Source of the DNA: Oscillospiraceae bacterium | GTDB lineage: Bacteria; Bacillota; Clostridia; Oscillospirales; Oscillospiraceae | Reading direction: 5' to 3' | NCBI GenBank assembly: GCA_017619535.1 | Contig: JAFZSD010000043.1 | Coordinates: 1 to 36,251 of the forward strand | Length of the DNA stretch: 36,251 nucleotides | In this document: in pieces, positions 22,335 through 30,264 of the stretch | Layout: every line of letters starts with the position of its first letter | Numbering within the stretch: position 1 is the first letter of the stretch | The notes under the pieces: model-generated | What the model saw: only the letters and a program-made list of their open reading frames with translations | Told to the model about the DNA's origin: nothing | Database searches by the model: none | Program-made: the position numbers and the translations under genes

Positions 22335-23350
22335 TCACTTTCATCCTGGCAGGACTGGCGGCGGTGATACTCCTGCTCCAGTTCCTGATCGCGCCCGGAG
22401 CCTCGCGGCATCTGCGGCTGCGATATGACTTCGACACACAGCTTGCCGAACCGGGCGAGACAGTCGCCTTCAGCGGCAGGCTCATAAACAGCTGGTTCCT
22501 TCCCATACTCTACATCAATTTCTACGAGTATATGCCCGAGGGGGCGGTGATACCGGGAAACAAAAGCGGCTGCGAAGCCCACAGCATTTACCTGCTGCCG
22601 CATCGGGGCTACGCCCACACGGTCCTGTTCTCGCTCCCGAAGAGAGGCGTTTACAGGAGAGGCAGGTACTACGTGCAGACCGGCGATTTCCTGGGCTTCA
22701 AGTCTTGGGTCACCTCAGAGGATCTGGACTGCGGCATAACAGTGATGCCGAAGCTCTGCACGGACGAGCCCGTGCTCCGGATATTGGGAGGATATATAGG
22801 GGACATCTCCGTACGGCGCTTCATCATGGAAGACCCCGTCCTGACTGTGGGGTACCTGGATTACACCGGGCGGGAGCCCATGAAAAAGATATCCTGGAAG
22901 CACAGCGCCAGGACCGGACGGCTGATGGTGAAGAACAGCGACTTCACCGTGGACGCGAACGCCGCGGTGGTGCTGAACCTGGCCTCCGGCAGCGACGCGG
23001 AGAAGGAGAAGTGCCTCGAGATCGTCCGCACCGTCTGCGAGCGTCTCGAACGGGAGCGGATACCTTATCAGTTCCTGTCCAACGGGGACGCCGGCAATCT
23101 TGAAGAGGGCTTCGGGGCGAAGCACGTGAATCAGCTGATGATGAACCTCGGCCGCTCGGCGCTCTTCTGCTATTTCTCGTTCGACAGACTGATCGAACGG
23201 TGCATAAGAGAACGGAAAAAGAGCCGCAGCTATTTCATAATCAGCGCTCCGATGTCCGCGGAGGAGCGGGAGGCGCTGGGCCGCCTGCAGCGGTACAGCG
23301 AGTATGAGATCTGCGTGCTGGAAGCGGAGGTGGACCATGATGGCTGTTAA
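22331..23350 (+). CDS. DUF58 (VWA-like) membrane-anchored protein
   Basis: 339-aa partner of MoxR. An N-terminal hydrophobic segment (~3-22) anchors it; a beta-rich extracellular-type domain follows (FDTQLAEPGETVAFSGRL, LLPHRGYAH, LPKRGVYRRGRYYVQTGDFLG). The DUF58 core is DYTGREPMKKISWKHSARTGRLMVK, with the conserved W and R/K pattern, continuing into a VWA-like fold. The usual DUF58 gene has two N-terminal TM segments; only one is clear here. It overlaps MoxR by 4 bp and the next gene by 14 bp. Confidence 0.9.
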   Translation: MITFILAGLAAVILLLQFLIAPGASRHLRLRYDFDTQLAEPGETVAFSGRLINSWFLPILYINFYEYMPEGAVIPGNKSGCEAHSIYLLPHRGYAHTVLFSLPKRGVYRRGRYYVQTGDFLGFKSWVTSEDLDCGITVMPKLCTDEPVLRILGGYIGDISVRRFIMEDPVLTVGYLDYTGREPMKKISWKHSARTGRLMVKNSDFTVDANAAVVLNLASGSDAEKEKCLEIVRTVCERLERERIPYQFLSNGDAGNLEEGFGAKHVNQLMMNLGRSALFCYFSFDRLIERCIRERKKSRSYFIISAPMSAEEREALGRLQRYSEYEICVLEAEVDHDGC

Positions 23351-24596
23351 CGCCCTGGAAGCGGTCTGCGACCTCCTTCTGGGATTCACTTTCGCATCCT
23401 TATTTGGCGCCTGCAGCGGATCATGGCTGCTCATAGGCGCTGTCCTCGCGCTGGGCTTTCTGTCCGCGCTGATCCTGCAGAAGTCAAAGGGCGGACTGCC
23501 GGCAAGGATCCTCTGCGCGCTTCTGCCGGCGCTGGGGCTGATCTTTGCGAAGAGCCTCCCGGAGGCGCTGCCCCCGGCGGTCGTCATCGCGTTCTTCGCG
23601 GTGCTGATCTTCTCGGGAAAGATCGGGATCTGCTACGAGGACTACAAATACTGGTTCGGCTTTCCGGCGGTGCCGGCGGCCGTGGTGTTCGCGATCTGCT
23701 TCGGCGGGTGGCCGCTGCGCCCCGCGGCGACGGTATGCGCCGCAGCGTATCTTTTCCTGGGGGTGCTGGTCCTCAGGTACAAGCGGATGGGCGCCGGAGC
23801 CGGCCCGAGACTGAGGGCGGCCGGCTTCGCGGAGCTGACCGGCGCCCTGGTGTTCGCCGTCCTGGCCGGCCTTCTCCTGTATGCGGTGATGAAGCATTCT
23901 GTGAAAGTCCTGGAGACACTGCTGATGCCCGTCGGGTATCTGATCAGCGGTCTGGCCTTCATGTTCGACTGGATCGTCGGGATGCTCGGGAAGATGATCC
24001 CCGAAGACGAGCAGCTCATCCCTCCGGAAGAAGCCGAGACAGTTCTCCCGGAGGACGTTCCGCTCACCGAGACCGTACCGGAGGAACCGGCCGACGCGCT
24101 CGCCTACGCCCGGGCCGACAAAGTGTTCTGGACCGTACTGACCGTCCTGGCGATTATCGCCCTCATCTATATACTGTACAGGTTCTGGAAAATGATACGG
24201 AAGGCCCGCCGTGAGGGGAAGAGGGACGCCGCGGCGATCGAGGAAGGCGAGAGGGGACAGCACCGCTTCCGCCTTGATCTGCGGAGGAAAAAGAAACGTC
24301 GGGGCCTGTCCGGAAACGAGGAGATCCGGAGCGTCTACAGGGAATACCTGTCCTATGTCAGAAGCTGCGGGATCGAGGTCTCCCGCCAGACCACGTCGGA
24401 GGAGGTCCTCGAGGCGTCGGAGGGACTTGCCGCTCCCGCCGAGGCGGAGCGGCTCAGAGAGCTGTACATACGCGCAAGGTATCACGACAGCGAGGAGATA
24501 GGCGGTGCGGAGGTCAGAGAGGCGAAAACGCTTCTGGCCCTTATCCGGGAAAAGACGGAGGCGGCGAAAGCCGGGGCCGCATGCGAAAACGGCTGA
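23337..24596 (+). CDS. Polytopic membrane protein with C-terminal DUF4129
   Basis: 419-aa protein: about six to seven hydrophobic segments in residues 5-225, an acidic Pro-rich extracellular-type stretch (PEDEQLIPPEEAETVLPEDV), one more TM (VFWTVLTVLAIIALIYILY), and a basic cytoplasmic tail whose end matches DUF4129 (IRSVYREYLSYVRSCGIEV, TSEEVLEASE, LRELYIRARYHDSEEI). In related operons a TM-transglutaminase-DUF4129 protein fills this place; here the transglutaminase core is absent between TM blocks. The ATGATG at 23337 follows GGAGG closely and overlaps the DUF58 stop. Confidence 0.85.
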   Translation: MMAVNALEAVCDLLLGFTFASLFGACSGSWLLIGAVLALGFLSALILQKSKGGLPARILCALLPALGLIFAKSLPEALPPAVVIAFFAVLIFSGKIGICYEDYKYWFGFPAVPAAVVFAICFGGWPLRPAATVCAAAYLFLGVLVLRYKRMGAGAGPRLRAAGFAELTGALVFAVLAGLLLYAVMKHSVKVLETLLMPVGYLISGLAFMFDWIVGMLGKMIPEDEQLIPPEEAETVLPEDVPLTETVPEEPADALAYARADKVFWTVLTVLAIIALIYILYRFWKMIRKARREGKRDAAAIEEGERGQHRFRLDLRRKKKRRGLSGNEEIRSVYREYLSYVRSCGIEVSRQTTSEEVLEASEGLAAPAEAERLRELYIRARYHDSEEIGGAEVREAKTLLALIREKTEAAKAGAACENG

Positions 24597-24630
24597 ACTG
24601 CATGAGATATAACAAGAACAGGGAGGCAAC

Positions 24631-25800
24631 ATGATGCAGAACTTCGATTACCAGACGCCTACCAGGCTGATCTTCGGCAGAGGAGCGGTAGATGAAAAAC
24701 TTGCGGAAGTTATGAGCCGGTTCGGGGAAAAAGTGCTTCTCACCTACGGAGGCGGCAGTATTAGGAAGATCGGCCTCTACGACAGGGTGAAGGAGATCCT
24801 TAAGGATAAGGAGATATATGAGCTTCCGGACATCCAGCCGAATCCCAAATACGATCCGAGCGTGCTCGACGGCGTGAAGATATGCAAGGAACACGGTATA
24901 GACGTGATCCTTTCCGTGGGCGGCGGGAGCGTTCTCGACTGCTCCAAAGCCATCGCCGCCGGCGCGAAGTATGACGGCGATCCCTGGGATCTGATCTCGT
25001 ATAAGGCCACGGCGGAAGACGCGCTCCCGATAGTGGATATAATCACGCTTGCCGCAACGGGCAGCGAGTACGATCCTGGAGGAGTCATCTCCAGAACAGA
25101 GACCAACGACAAGATCGGCTATGTTGATCCCCATCTCTTCCCGGCGGTATCCTTCCTCGATCCCGTCTATACTTTCTCAGTTTCGAGAAAGCAGACGGCG
25201 GCGGGCTGCGCGGATGCCATGAACCACATCATGGAGCAATATTTCTGCGAGGATTCCACTCTGCTGAACGACGGATTCATGGAAGCGGGTCTGAAGAGCC
25301 TGATGATAAACGCGAAGAAGTGCCTGGAGGATCCCGAAGACTACGAGGCGAGAGCGGAGATGATGCTCTGCTGCACCTACGGCTGCAACGGCATCTACGC
25401 GCTCGGCAGCAGCGATTCCGGCTGGCCCTGCCATGCGATCGAGCACGCGCTCTCGGCTTACTACGATATAACCCACGGAGAGGGGCTCGCCATCATCACG
25501 CCGAGATGGATGGAGCATATCTTAAGCGGGAAGACGGTCGGCCGCTTCGTGAAATACGGCGTCAACGTATTCGGCATCGATCCGGATCAGGACGAGTACA
25601 ATATTGCGCGTCAGGCGATAGACGCAACGTACCGGTTCTTCGAGTCCATCGGCATTCCCATGCATCTGCGGGACGTTGGCATCGACGGCAGCAGGATCGG
25701 AGAGATGGCGCATCACATCGCAGTGAACGAGGGGCTTGAGAACGCCTGGATACCGCTTGACGAGAACGACCTGGTAAAGATACTAACAGAGTCGCTTTAA
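24631..25800 (+). CDS. Group III iron-containing alcohol dehydrogenase (YqhD/BdhA-like)
   Basis: 389-aa NAD(P)H-dependent alcohol/aldehyde oxidoreductase. N-terminal Rossmann-like domain with GRGAVDEK and the nucleotide motif VGGGSVLDCSKAIA (~96-109). Metal ligands in the helical domain: Asp195 and His199 (GCADAMNHIMEQYF), His268 (PCHAIEHALS) and His282 (DITHGEGLA), the complete iron or zinc site. The Cys-rich stretch MLCCTYGCNGIYALGSSDSGW is typical of the butanol dehydrogenase/YqhD group, which reduces aldehydes with NADPH. GGGAGGC lies before ATGATG. It sits 34 bp after the DUF4129 gene and fits the aldehyde-handling theme of the region. Confidence 0.95.
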   Translation: MMQNFDYQTPTRLIFGRGAVDEKLAEVMSRFGEKVLLTYGGGSIRKIGLYDRVKEILKDKEIYELPDIQPNPKYDPSVLDGVKICKEHGIDVILSVGGGSVLDCSKAIAAGAKYDGDPWDLISYKATAEDALPIVDIITLAATGSEYDPGGVISRTETNDKIGYVDPHLFPAVSFLDPVYTFSVSRKQTAAGCADAMNHIMEQYFCEDSTLLNDGFMEAGLKSLMINAKKCLEDPEDYEARAEMMLCCTYGCNGIYALGSSDSGWPCHAIEHALSAYYDITHGEGLAIITPRWMEHILSGKTVGRFVKYGVNVFGIDPDQDEYNIARQAIDATYRFFESIGIPMHLRDVGIDGSRIGEMAHHIAVNEGLENAWIPLDENDLVKILTESL

Positions 25801-25831
25801 GCAAAAACGATCAATGATCCCGGAGGAAAAC

Positions 25832-27238
25832 ATGAAAAGACTTTTGTGCATGATAATCGCTGTGTTCATCGTCTTCGCGGCGCTGCCGGGCTGCGGTCCG
25901 GACAGCGGAACGGCGGACGTGCCCGACCCGCAGGAGGATCAGAGCGCCGTCCCATCAGAAAACACGGAGACGGACGATACGTACGGAGGCCAGTCCGGGA
26001 CGGAGATAACGAAGGATATGGCGCTGGAAGGGGTCGGCAACTACTGCCGGCTCGCATACGGCTGGACCGGCGGTGACGATGACGGTTCATATCTGACGTC
26101 CGGGGATGAGACGGATTCGGAGCACACCCTGATATTCCGCAGCTACACGGGCACCGTCGTGACTTTCTTCATTGAAAAGGCGGGCGGTTCCACAAGGATA
26201 ACGGAGTATGTCCCCATTCTGGGCACCGAGACCGAAGCGGGCACCATCGATCTGTTCGATTACATAGGGATAGAAGTTCCGGACGTGACGTACGGGCCGG
26301 ACGATCCTCCGGAACAGCCGGACGCCCCTCCCAAAAAAGAGAGCCACTACGTCTTCACGCCCAAGGTCTGCTCCGTATTCATGGAGGAGGTCTTCGGCGA
26401 GATCATGTGCGAGACCTGGTACAACCTGGTGGACGCAGTAATGGCGGGGGAGGACACCTTCGCATGCCCCGACCAGTACACCTACGACTGGGTCATGGGG
26501 CAGTTCCCGAGGCGGTGCTTCCCGATACTTCCTGAGCTGATCGACTATGCGTACGACCGCAGCAATTCCGTGGTCGACGGCGTCGCCAGCTTCACGTACC
26601 TCGTTTCTCCCGAGGAAGCCGCCGCGCGTATCGCCGAATTCGGGGAACTGGTGGAGGGCATCCTCAACGAAGTGCTGGAGGACGACTACTCGGATATGGA
26701 GAAGGCGCTCGCCCTGTACGATTACTTCTCGAAAACATACATATACGATTACGAGACTGCCGACCTGATGTATGTGACCGCCCCGGACTACACGTCGCCC
26801 TACAGGCTGCTCACCACAGGAACGGGCATCTGCAGCGAGATATCGCCCGCGTATTCATACCTGCTGATGCAGACCGGCGTGGAGGCGACCACCGTCATGG
26901 GGGGAAACCATGAATGGAGCTATGTCCGCATAAACGGGAACGAATACCATATTGACCCGACTTTCGCGCTCAGCGATCCGGGCACGCTCTGCTATTTCAT
27001 GATGACCGACGAACAGCGGGACTACACCGGGTACGGCAGGGACGAATACGTCTATGTGTCCCTCTATTCAGAAGACAACCCGCATCCCGACTACGCCGCG
27101 GACGACGATACGTTCTCGCCGTTATGGGATTACTGCTACCTCGACGAGATACTGGCTGACGACGACACGATCCGAAGCTGGCATTACGCGCCGGACTGGG
27201 AGATGGAGTTCTCCTATTTCAGCTACGCCGGCTTCTGA
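25832..27238 (+). CDS. Lipoprotein with transglutaminase-like domain
   Basis: 468-aa exported protein. Signal peptide with lipobox ALPGC (Cys21), an acidic low-complexity linker, a beta-rich middle region, then a transglutaminase/protease-like domain (~285-400): LALYDYFSKTYIYDY, catalytic TTGTGICSEISPAY (Cys334), GGNHEWSYVRING (His360) and YHIDPTF (Asp375), a complete Cys-His-Asp triad. It probably acts on wall or surface proteins as a peptidase or cross-linker. The start at 25832 follows GGAGG; the in-frame ATG at 25814 precedes that SD. The position 1.2 kb behind MoxR-DUF58-DUF4129, whose usual transglutaminase is missing, suggests it could supply that activity. Confidence 0.9.
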   Translation: MKRLLCMIIAVFIVFAALPGCGPDSGTADVPDPQEDQSAVPSENTETDDTYGGQSGTEITKDMALEGVGNYCRLAYGWTGGDDDGSYLTSGDETDSEHTLIFRSYTGTVVTFFIEKAGGSTRITEYVPILGTETEAGTIDLFDYIGIEVPDVTYGPDDPPEQPDAPPKKESHYVFTPKVCSVFMEEVFGEIMCETWYNLVDAVMAGEDTFACPDQYTYDWVMGQFPRRCFPILPELIDYAYDRSNSVVDGVASFTYLVSPEEAAARIAEFGELVEGILNEVLEDDYSDMEKALALYDYFSKTYIYDYETADLMYVTAPDYTSPYRLLTTGTGICSEISPAYSYLLMQTGVEATTVMGGNHEWSYVRINGNEYHIDPTFALSDPGTLCYFMMTDEQRDYTGYGRDEYVYVSLYSEDNPHPDYAADDDTFSPLWDYCYLDEILADDDTIRSWHYAPDWEMEFSYFSYAGF

Positions 27239-27354
27239 TGCCCGCGCCCGTTGCGCGGATGTAGGCATATAAAGGCAGATGTTAATTTGTGTTGCTTGCG
27301 GCAATGGCTCTTCCGACTGTAGGATGAAGCCATCGGGACAAGGAGGCACAGATC

Positions 27355-27864
27355 ATGCTGAATGAAAACATAAAGAAGCTCAGAAAAGCGAAAGGCCTCT
27401 CCCAGGAGGAGCTGGCGGTAAAACTGAACGTGGTGAGGCAGACCGTGTCCAAATGGGAAAACGGCCTGTCGGTCCCCGATTCGGGGATGCTCATATCCCT
27501 GGCGTCGGAACTGGATACATCCGTAAGCGTGCTGCTGGGGGAGGATTTGCAGGATCCCGCTCCGGACGATCTCAGGACGATCTCTGAAAAACTCGAAGTC
27601 ATCAATCTCCAGCTGGCGGAAAGAAGAACGGCCAGGGTCAGGACAGTCCGCGGGACACTCATCGCGGTCTGCGTTCTGATAATCCTGATCTTCGCAGCCC
27701 TGGCCGCCATGAAAGGCTCATACCTGGACTGGGATCACAGCGATCCCGAGCTGGCGGTCGCGGCAACGATCCTGCACGGGTTCGAATTCGTCTTCGCAAG
27801 GCTCGCACCGATTGTTTTTCTGGCTTCCGTAATTGGGATAGCGTTCACGTACAAAAAGAGATAG
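27355..27864 (+). CDS. XRE-family regulator with C-terminal membrane segments
   Basis: 169-aa protein: XRE HTH in residues 1-65 (IKKLRKAKGLSQEELAVKLNVVRQTVSKWENG, region 6-37; then MLISLASELDTSVSVLLGE), a linker with helical LEVINLQLAERRTA, and two hydrophobic segments (LIAVCVLIILIFAALAAM and LAPIVFLASVIGIAFTY). Membrane-tethered XRE regulators of this layout are common in Clostridia, and are thought to respond to envelope conditions. AAGGAGG precedes the ATG. It stands alone, ending at a bidirectional terminator. Target genes are not evident. Confidence 0.88.
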   Translation: MLNENIKKLRKAKGLSQEELAVKLNVVRQTVSKWENGLSVPDSGMLISLASELDTSVSVLLGEDLQDPAPDDLRTISEKLEVINLQLAERRTARVRTVRGTLIAVCVLIILIFAALAAMKGSYLDWDHSDPELAVAATILHGFEFVFARLAPIVFLASVIGIAFTYKKR

Positions 27865-27880
27865 GACCCGGAAATAGCAA

Positions 27881-27912
27881 AGCCGAAGGCTGATCGCAGC
27901 CTTCGGCTTTTT
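27881..27912. terminator. Bidirectional terminator, XRE gene versus minus-strand operon
   Basis: Perfect 12-bp stem AGCCGAAGGCTG (27881-27892) and CAGCCTTCGGCT (27897-27908), loop ATCG, then TTTTT on plus and TTTGCTATTT on minus. Confidence 0.95.
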
Positions 27913-27938
27913 CTGTAGCTTTACATGTAGGGGTCACG

Positions 27939-28346
27939 TCAGTCTTCCGGTTCGATGAGCGTTCCGACGGTCTCTTTAAGGATCGCTTCCAGCTCTTCGT
28001 CAGATACGGCGAACACGATTGCGGCGCCCTCCGCCCGGCAGGAGGATCCGTCGAAACGGCGGGTGCTCGTCTCCGTGTCCGTGAGGGATATCTGCGAACA
28101 GCGCCCCGGACCGGTGAGCACGAACTTGATGTGCCCGACGATGCCGCCGGATTCGGTTATGCGCTTTCCTGCCTCACGGATCTGTTCCGCCAGAGCGGCC
28201 TCCGCCGCATCGCAGTCGGATAGCCGTATCACGCCCTTCACGGAGCCTATGACGGAGCCCTCGTGATGAGAGATGCTCACACCGTCACGGTCGTGATGGT
28301 GTTCATGTTCGTGACCGTGGGTATCCATGGTATCCGTACGGCTCAC
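27939..28346 (-). CDS. His-rich protein, probable detached C-terminal part of a CobW-type GTPase
   Basis: 135-aa protein. The N-terminus holds a metal-binding cluster, HGHEHEHHHDRDG then ISHHEGS. The rest (GGIVGHIKFVLTGPGRCSQI, GAAIVFAVSDEELEAILKE) parallels the CobW C-terminal domain, whose end typically reads like VFIG-x-DLDE-x-x-L. In full-length CobW/YjiA proteins a His-rich linker joins the GTPase and this domain, and here those parts are separate ORFs. GTG at 28346 overlaps the GTPase stop by 4 bp but touches its SD; ATG at 28328 (seventh codon, MDTHGHE) is the alternative, with a long spacing. Homology to CobW_C is my inference from pattern; a stand-alone metal-binding protein remains possible. 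Confidence 0.75.
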   Translation of the reverse strand: MSRTDTMDTHGHEHEHHHDRDGVSISHHEGSVIGSVKGVIRLSDCDAAEAALAEQIREAGKRITESGGIVGHIKFVLTGPGRCSQISLTDTETSTRRFDGSSCRAEGAAIVFAVSDEELEAILKETVGTLIEPED

Positions 28347-28936
28347 TCCTTTCCGAGAACGGCCTCAAACAGCTCGTCGGGAATCGTACCGTTTGCGCAG
28401 AGAGGGAAGACGTCTGCCTTGTCGTTTATCTCCCGGACCTCAGCCAGGACGCCCTTCAGCGTATCCGCGTCCACCAGGTCGGCCTTGTTCACCAGTATCG
28501 CATCGGCGCTCTCCAGCTGCCCGCGCATGAGCTCCTCAAGAGCGGCGTGGAGCCGCTTCCAGCGCTGCGCGTCAGCAATACAGCATACGCGGCAGGGGAT
28601 GCCAAGCACAGTCTCGAGGTTCTCCCTTATAGAGGAGGGGAAGGCCAGACCGCTGGCCTCCATGATGATCCAGCCGGGATCCAGCTCCTGCTGTATCTTC
28701 AGAACGGTCGGCGGGAGAGCTCCGGCCAGTGTGCAGCAGACGCATCCGGAGAAGAGGGTCCGCACCTCGTATCCCGCGCCGGAGAGAGTCTTGTCGTCCA
28801 CGCTTACCTCGCCGATCTCGTTTTCTATTATAACGATATCGCCCGTGCGGGGATCTTCTTTCATACGGCGGGCCAGCTGCAGTATGAAGCTGGTCTTGCC
28901 CGAGCCCAGAAAGCCACCGGTAAGAAGTATCTTCAT
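28343..28936 (-). CDS. CobW/G3E-family GTPase, GTPase domain only
   Basis: 197-aa P-loop GTPase of the COG0523 metallochaperone group. Walker A GFLGSGKT (8-15), metal-binding CxCC motif SGCVCCTL (Cys65/67/68), a switch region IIMEASGLAFPSS, and the G4 motif NKADLVDAD (150-158). The usual C-terminal domain and His-rich linker are missing; the protein stops at ~197 aa and the following overlapping ORF supplies them. The ATG at 28936 is 5 nt after the URO-D stop, with AGGTG inside that gene's end; an upstream start at 29038 lies in the URO-D gene and is discarded. Such GTPases deliver Zn, Co or Ni to client enzymes; here the client is presumably the methyltransferase encoded upstream. Confidence 0.9.
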   Translation of the reverse strand: MKILLTGGFLGSGKTSFILQLARRMKEDPRTGDIVIIENEIGEVSVDDKTLSGAGYEVRTLFSGCVCCTLAGALPPTVLKIQQELDPGWIIMEASGLAFPSSIRENLETVLGIPCRVCCIADAQRWKRLHAALEELMRGQLESADAILVNKADLVDADTLKGVLAEVREINDKADVFPLCANGTIPDELFEAVLGKE

Positions 28937-28941
28937 TTTTA

Positions 28942-29910
28942 TCACCTGCAGTAGTATCCGGTGCCGTACCGGATGACTTCCTGATTCATCGTGATTATGG
29001 CGGGTATGGTGTCCACGGCGGGATTGTTTATGACGCACATGAGGGCGAGATTTCCGCCCGGCCCGTAGAGGTCCACGGCCTCCCGCACTTTAGCCCGGAG
29101 CTCGTCGTCCGTGGGGGAGGTCCCGGGCTTTATCCACTTGGCCTGAAGGTCCCAGCATCCGAAGAAGGCCAGCCTGTCTCCGACTTCCTTCTGAAGGCCC
29201 ACCACGTCGTTCTCGGGCTGGACTATCTGCCACGCCTCGAAGCCCTCGTCTATGAAACTGGGGACGACGGACTCGGCCTTTCCGCAGACGTGCATGTCCG
29301 GGATCATGCCGTAGGAGCGCACGGCGTCGGACCAGCGCTTATGCTGGGGAGCGATGAGCTCCTTATACGTGTCCGGCGGGATGAAGAGACCGCGCTCGTG
29401 GGCGAAGTCGTCGAATATGGTGACTATGTCCGGATCGAAGTATTTCTTTATGTATTCCAGCGTGGATATACGGTAATCGGTTATGGCGGTGAGGAGTTCT
29501 TCGCAGGCCTCCGGCTCCTCGAAGAAGGCCATCAGCCCCTCCACCATGCCCATGAGGTCCACCAGCCGGAGGAAGGGCCCGTTGTAGCAGCGGTAATCGA
29601 TCACCTGGGTGTTCCGGTCGGCCCTCGCGAGCTGGCTGTCGGCAAGCGCCTTCCAGTCGAACTTCGAGACGTCCGGGAAGCGTACGACCTTTTTCCATTC
29701 GGTGATGTCCGGCAGCACGATGCATCCGGGATCCGGGGTCCCTGCGCCTCCTCCGGATTCCGTCTTCGCCCACACGACGCCGAAACCGTCCGGCCCGCCG
29801 GAACCGCCCATGGGGCCGTTTTCGAATTCCTCGCCGTCGCCGCCGACGCCGGCGGTATCCAGAAGACAGCCTATATGATCGTGGGACTCATGGCCGTAAA
29901 TGGCCATCAT
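28942..29910 (-). CDS. URO-D/MtaA-family (uroporphyrinogen decarboxylase-like) methyltransferase
   Basis: 322-aa TIM-barrel protein of the uroporphyrinogen decarboxylase superfamily. The putative zinc ligands of the MtaA/MtbA-type corrinoid:CoM methyltransferases are visible as His207-x-Cys209 (DMHVCGK) and Cys292 (NLALMCVINNP), so methyl transfer rather than heme synthesis is likely; no corrinoid protein gene is seen nearby. The start is odd. The ATGATG at 29910 has no SD. In the same frame, ATGATG at 29931 has AGGAG 10 nt upstream but hits a TAA at 29917-29919 after Met-Met-Thr-Arg, then reads Asp-Asn-Met-Met. The family normally begins with residues like M-T-x-K-x-N, so TAA seems to replace a Lys or Gln codon. 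First gene of the operon with the GTPase. Confidence 0.8.
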   Translation of the reverse strand: MMAIYGHESHDHIGCLLDTAGVGGDGEEFENGPMGGSGGPDGFGVVWAKTESGGGAGTPDPGCIVLPDITEWKKVVRFPDVSKFDWKALADSQLARADRNTQVIDYRCYNGPFLRLVDLMGMVEGLMAFFEEPEACEELLTAITDYRISTLEYIKKYFDPDIVTIFDDFAHERGLFIPPDTYKELIAPQHKRWSDAVRSYGMIPDMHVCGKAESVVPSFIDEGFEAWQIVQPENDVVGLQKEVGDRLAFFGCWDLQAKWIKPGTSPTDDELRAKVREAVDLYGPGGNLALMCVINNPAVDTIPAIITMNQEVIRYGTGYYCR

Positions 29911-29966
29911 GTTGTCTTACCGGGTCATCATGGCGGCGGAGCTCCTTTCGCTCATTCTTCCTTTTT

Positions 29967-29995
29967 ATTCTATATAGAAGGAGGTTCGCAGTCAA
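29967..29995 (-). promoter_or_regulatory. Promoter of the URO-D/GTPase operon
   Basis: Minus strand: TTGACT (29995-29990), 17-bp spacer, TAGAAT (29972-29967), 36 nt upstream of the ATGATG at 29931. Confidence 0.75.
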
Positions 29996-30030
29996 CAGCG
30001 TCCTGCGGAGAACAGCCTGTTTTAGAAAAG

Positions 30031-30044
30031 TTCGTAATTACGAA
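30031..30044. promoter_or_regulatory. Perfect 14-bp palindrome TTCGTAATTACGAA
   Basis: Located ~36 bp upstream of the -35 box of the URO-D operon and ~185 bp upstream of the ATPase promoter. Form and place suit a dimeric regulator site; no protein can be assigned. The rest of the 394-bp gap 29911-30304 holds the promoters and operators listed and no ORF of note. Confidence 0.4.
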
Positions 30045-30178
30045 AGAATCTAAACCGATCGGCGTCTGCAGCAGCCGGCGATCCGCATGGCATTTAATAC
30101 ATATTCCGCCGCGCTGGGCGGAAACACTGCGTAATACCAGTGAGTTTCGCAGCCGTTTCTTTTGCTCCATATGAGCGT

Positions 30179-30206
30179 AAACTTAGGACGTAATTGTCCT
30201 AAGTTT
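30179..30206. promoter_or_regulatory. Operator-like palindrome O1 upstream of the DUF4143 ATPase
   Basis: AAACTTAGGAC (30179-30189), 6-bp spacer, GTCCTAAGTTT (30196-30206): perfect 11-bp arms. The half-site AACTTAGGAC recurs in O2. Confidence 0.7.
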
Positions 30207-30228
30207 TCGATAATACCGCCTTTGCCTA

Positions 30229-30257
30229 TTGAAATCACCTTATAGAAATGGTATAAT
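30229..30257 (+). promoter_or_regulatory. Promoter of the DUF4143 ATPase gene
   Basis: TTGAAA (30229-30234), 17-bp spacer, TATAAT (30252-30257). Near-consensus. O1 lies upstream of it and O2 at the expected transcription start. Confidence 0.85.
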
Positions 30258-30264
30258 GAACTCG

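Noticed and set aside
28343..28352. Programmed -1 frameshift site at the GTPase/His-rich overlap
   Set aside because: GGAAAG is not a full slippery heptamer and no downstream structure is obvious; kept only as a possibility in the split-CobW finding.
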